Positions 61,266-64,000 of a DNA stretch of 64,000 bases are shown here, piece after piece (the first letter of the stretch is position 1; each line of letters starts with the position of its first letter). The stretch is from Pseudonocardia asaccharolytica DSM 44247 = NBRC 16224. GTDB taxonomy: Bacteria > Actinomycetota > Actinomycetes > Mycobacteriales > Pseudonocardiaceae. The stretch lies in assembly GCF_000423625.1 (NCBI RefSeq), contig NZ_KE384066.1, positions 1 through 64,000 on the forward strand, written 5' to 3'. The notes under the pieces were generated by a model. It had not been told where the DNA came from, searched no databases, and saw only the letters and a list, made by a program, of their open reading frames with translations. Both the position numbers and the translations under genes were made by a program.

Positions 61266-62734
61266 CGATTCCCCCGCTCCCGCGCCCACCACTCCCGGAA
61301 GCTCTCCGCGGGCGGGCGGGGCAGATCCCGGCTCGCGGTCCACGCCGACAGCGGCGGCGGCAGCGCGCCGATCATCCCGGTGCGCCGGCCCAGCACCCGG
61401 CCGACGCGCGAGGCCTTCTCCGCGGCCGCGAACCGCCCGGGCTCGGTCATCGTCCAGCCTGCGGCCGCCATCGTCAGCTGCTCGAGGGTCGGGATCCGGG
61501 AGGCCGCGCGACGCTCCTCGACGTGCGCGGCGCGCAGCCGGACCAGCAGCGACGGGATGTCGATCCGGACCGGGCAGGCGTCGAAGCAGGCGCCGCACAG
61601 GCTGGAGGCGTACGGCAGCGAGGCGTTGTCCTCGATGCCGGTGAGCTGCGGGGTGAGCACCGCGCCGATCGGCCCGGGGTAGACCGAGCCGTAGGCGTGC
61701 CCGCCGGTGCGCTCGTAGACCGGGCAGACGTTGAGGCAGGCCGAACACCGAATGCAGTGCAGTGCCTCGCGCCCGATCTCGTCGGCCAGTGCCGCGGTCC
61801 GGCCGTTGTCCAGCAGCACCAGATGGAACTGCTGCGGCCCGTCGCCCGGCGTCACCCCGGTCCAGATCGAGGTGTAGGGGTTCATCCGCTCGCCGGTGGA
61901 GCTGCGAGGCAGCAGCTGGAGGAAGACCTCCAGGTCCCGCCACGTCGGCACGACCTTCTCGAGACCCATCACGGTGATCAACGTCTCGGGCAGGGTCAAG
62001 CACATCCGGCCGTTGCCCTCGGATTCGACGACCGCCAGCCCGCCGGTCTCGGCGACCCCGAAGTTCGCGCCGCTGATCGCCACCCTCGCCCGCAGGAACC
62101 GTTCGCGCAGGAACGCCCGCGCGGCCATCGCGAGCCCGCGCGGCTCGTCGGTGAGCGCGGGGTCGACCCCGGGCATCTCGCGCAGGAAGATCTCCCGGAT
62201 CTCCGCGCGGTTGCGATGGATCGCCGGGACCAGGATGTGTGACGGCAGGTCGCCGCCGAGCTGCACGATCAGCTCGGCGAGGTCGGTCTCCTGCGCGACG
62301 ACCCCGGCCGCCTCCAGCGCCTCGTTGAGCCCGATCTCCTGGGTGGTCATCGACTTGACCTTGACGACCTCGTGCACGCCCGTCGCGGCCACGAGGCGAG
62401 TGACGATCGCGTTGGCCTCGGTGGCGTCGCAGGCCCAGTGCACCGTGCCCCCGCGGGCCCAGACCTCGCGCTCCAGCCGCTCCAGATGCTCGTCGAGGCG
62501 GGCCATCGTCGCCGCCTTGATCGCCGCACCGGCGCGGCGCAGCTCCTCCCAGTCATCGCGCTCGGCGACGACGGCGGCGCGCTTGTCGCGGATCGTGCGG
62601 GTCGCGTGCCCGAGGTTGCGGCGCAGCTGGGGCTGGGCGAGCGCGGTGCGGGCGGCGGCCGGGAACGGCCGATCGCCCCGCAGATGTCCGACGCCGCGGG
62701 GGGCGTGGGTGGGCAGCCCCAGGAACGTCGTCAT
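61262..62734 (-). CDS. lutB: LutB, iron-sulfur lactate utilisation protein
   Basis: A 490-residue protein. A LUD domain (residues 60-300, ANFGVAETGGLAVVESEGNG) is followed by two 4Fe-4S motifs, CIRCSACLNVCPVY and CGACFDACPVRIDIPSLL. Electron transfer subunit of L-lactate oxidation to pyruvate. ATG 62734 overlaps the lutA stop by 4 nt. Confidence 0.95.
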   Translation of the reverse strand: MTTFLGLPTHAPRGVGHLRGDRPFPAAARTALAQPQLRRNLGHATRTIRDKRAAVVAERDDWEELRRAGAAIKAATMARLDEHLERLEREVWARGGTVHWACDATEANAIVTRLVAATGVHEVVKVKSMTTQEIGLNEALEAAGVVAQETDLAELIVQLGGDLPSHILVPAIHRNRAEIREIFLREMPGVDPALTDEPRGLAMAARAFLRERFLRARVAISGANFGVAETGGLAVVESEGNGRMCLTLPETLITVMGLEKVVPTWRDLEVFLQLLPRSSTGERMNPYTSIWTGVTPGDGPQQFHLVLLDNGRTAALADEIGREALHCIRCSACLNVCPVYERTGGHAYGSVYPGPIGAVLTPQLTGIEDNASLPYASSLCGACFDACPVRIDIPSLLVRLRAAHVEERRAASRIPTLEQLTMAAAGWTMTEPGRFAAAEKASRVGRVLGRRTGMIGALPPPLSAWTASRDLPRPPAESFREWWARERGNR

Positions 62735-63459
62735 TCCGTTGCCGCCAGGATCTCCGCGAGGTGCACGGTCCGGGTACCGCTGCGCAGCCTGCTCAGGCCG
62801 CCACCGATATGCATGAGACACGAGCTGTCGCCGGCGGTGAGGACCTCGGCGCCGGTCGAGACCACGTGGCGCATCTTGTCGGCGAGCATCGCGGTGGAGG
62901 TGTCGGCGTTCTTCATCGCGAACGTGCCGCCGAACCCGCAGCACTGGTCGGCGTCGGGCAGCTCCAGCAGGGTCATCCCGCGGACGTTGCGCAGCAGCCG
63001 CAGCGGCTTCTCGTCGACGCGCAGCATCCGCAGCGAGTGGCAGGTCGGATGGTAGGTGACCCGGTGCGGGTAGTAGGCGCCGACGTCGTCGACGCCGAGC
63101 ACGTCGACGAGCAGCTGGGACAGCTCGTGGGTTCGTTCGGCGACGGCCTGGGCCCGTATGGCGAGCCGCTCGTCGCCCGCCCGGCGCGCGACCATCGCGT
63201 GCTGGTGGCGCACCGAGCCGACGCACGATCCGGACGGCGCGACGATCGTCTCGAACGGTTCGAAGACCTCGACATGGTGGCGGACCAGCGGCAACGCCTC
63301 GCGCTGATAGCCGGTGTTGATGTGCATCTGCCCGCAGCAGGTCTGTGCCTCGGGGAAGACCACCTCGTGACCGAGCCGTTCGAGCAGCCGCACGACCGCC
63401 TTGCCGACGTCGGGGTAGAGCGCATCGGCCAGGCAGGTCACGAACAGCGCGATCCGCAT
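62731..63459 (-). CDS. lutA: LutA, CCG-domain lactate utilisation protein
   Basis: A 242-residue protein with two CCG domains: AQTCCGQMHINTGYQ and DQCCGFGGTFAMKN, which bind a non-cubane iron-sulfur cluster in related enzymes. MRIALFVTCLADALYPDVG is the family start. First gene of the operon lutABC. The 77-bp gap upstream to the kynA stop is too short for a large control region. Confidence 0.95.
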   Translation of the reverse strand: MRIALFVTCLADALYPDVGKAVVRLLERLGHEVVFPEAQTCCGQMHINTGYQREALPLVRHHVEVFEPFETIVAPSGSCVGSVRHQHAMVARRAGDERLAIRAQAVAERTHELSQLLVDVLGVDDVGAYYPHRVTYHPTCHSLRMLRVDEKPLRLLRNVRGMTLLELPDADQCCGFGGTFAMKNADTSTAMLADKMRHVVSTGAEVLTAGDSSCLMHIGGGLSRLRSGTRTVHLAEILAATE

Positions 63460-63536
63460 CCGAGGTCCTTCCGATCGGTGTGCTCAGCCAGCGTAGACAG
63501 CCAAACATCGGACCTCTCGCCGGCGTCGGGATGCTC

Positions 63537-64000
63537 TCACCGTGCGGGCGGCCCCGGGGCGATCTCGGTGCGCACCGCGTACAGCTCCGGGAAGAAACTG
63601 ATGTCGAGGGCGGCCCGCAGGAACCCCACCCCGCTCGTCCCTCCGGTGCCGCGGGCGGTGCCGATCGTCCGCTCGACGGTCTTGAGGTGACGGAACCGCC
63701 AGAACTGGACGTTCTCCTCCAGATCGACCAGTTCCTCGCACGTCTCGTAGGCCGGCCAGTACTCGCGCGGGTGCTCGTAGATCCGGCGGAACACGGCGAC
63801 CAGGCCGGGGTGGAAGGTGTGCGGCCGGCGCACGTCGCGGGAGAGCAGCTCGGCGGGCACGGCGTGCCCATGCCGGGCGAGATGGCGCAGGAACTCGTCG
63901 TAGACGGTGGGGCGCTTGAGCTCGGTGATGAGCAACGCGTGGGCGGGCGGATCGTCGGCGAACAGCTCCAGCATCGTCGCGTCCCGGTTGCCGAGCGCGA
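63537..64000 (-). CDS. kynA: Tryptophan 2,3-dioxygenase (5' end outside the window)
   Basis: The last 154 residues of a haem dioxygenase opening the indole ring of tryptophan to N-formylkynurenine. The haem His is in VQFWRFRHLKTVERTIG; GGTSGVGFLRAALD near the end is the substrate-loop signature. The gene enters from beyond 64000; an internal ATG at 63974 is not the start. It appears to precede lutA in the same direction with 77 bp between. Confidence 0.92.
   Translation of the reverse strand, partial: ALGNRDATMLELFADDPPAHALLITELKRPTVYDEFLRHLARHGHAVPAELLSRDVRRPHTFHPGLVAVFRRIYEHPREYWPAYETCEELVDLEENVQFWRFRHLKTVERTIGTARGTGGTSGVGFLRAALDISFFPELYAVRTEIAPGPPAR

Overview
The window is very GC-rich, uses ATG, GTG and occasional TTG starts, and carries actinobacterial markers: HemQ-type haem synthesis, a DUF3000 gene beside hemE, an actinobacterial gas-vesicle cluster, TreYZ/GlgX, MftD and a conservon-type kinase. 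The protein sequences suggest a member of the Pseudonocardiaceae, most likely Pseudonocardia; that genus call is inference. No rRNA, tRNA, CRISPR array or replication origin was seen.

Layout. 1-1.3 kb: a transposase tail and two broken genes. 1.4-8.2 kb: a narGHJI respiratory nitrate reductase operon in which narG, narH and narJ are all disrupted and only narI is open. 8.2-9.3 kb: a small AhpD-like protein and a Clp_N/HTH protein with a leaderless promoter and overlapping inverted repeat. 9.3-15.8 kb: treZ, treY and glgX (glycogen to trehalose). 15.9-18.4 kb: an IS200/IS605 element (tnpA/tnpB) beside a relic of a related element and a decayed arrestin-like gene. 18.5-21.1 kb: HIT protein, histidine phosphatase and an MFS exporter. 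21.08-21.48 kb: seven tandem minus-strand mini-ORFs, each six codons, reading (M/V)-X-N-K-N-W-stop, nearly all with their own ribosome-binding site. 21.6-24.6 kb: two paralogous membrane diguanylate cyclases. 24.6-28.4 kb: dxs with a two-component system. 28.4-34.7 kb: rnd, a NarL-type regulator, DUF3000, hemE, hemY and hemQ. 34.7-44.8 kb: a MetE-like zinc methyltransferase behind a 35-bp palindrome, an orphan qcrB, YciO, a MoaD/BNR pair, a sensor-less kinase, an orphan MftD, a pseudouridine synthase and a PLP ammonia-lyase. 44.8-50 kb: a ten-gene gas-vesicle operon. 50-64 kb: accessory metabolism and regulators, with several broken genes among intact ones, then lutABC and the start of a kynA fragment.

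Three themes stand out. (1) The hexapeptide minigene array at 21078-21484 is the best candidate for an undescribed system: conservation begins at the start codon and stops exactly at TGA, and the spacings put the copies in different frames, so they are separate minigenes and not one polyprotein. (2) Ten genes are broken, mostly by short indels and internal deletions of accessory functions, while long housekeeping genes (treY, glgX, dxs, qcrB, lutB) are intact. This looks more like gene decay than random sequencing error, though some one-base lesions in short C/G runs could be errors. (3) Several families of short palindromic repeats are dispersed here, and copies lie inside or at the ends of coding sequences (treY, hemY, a histidine kinase, gvpK), where they are translated.
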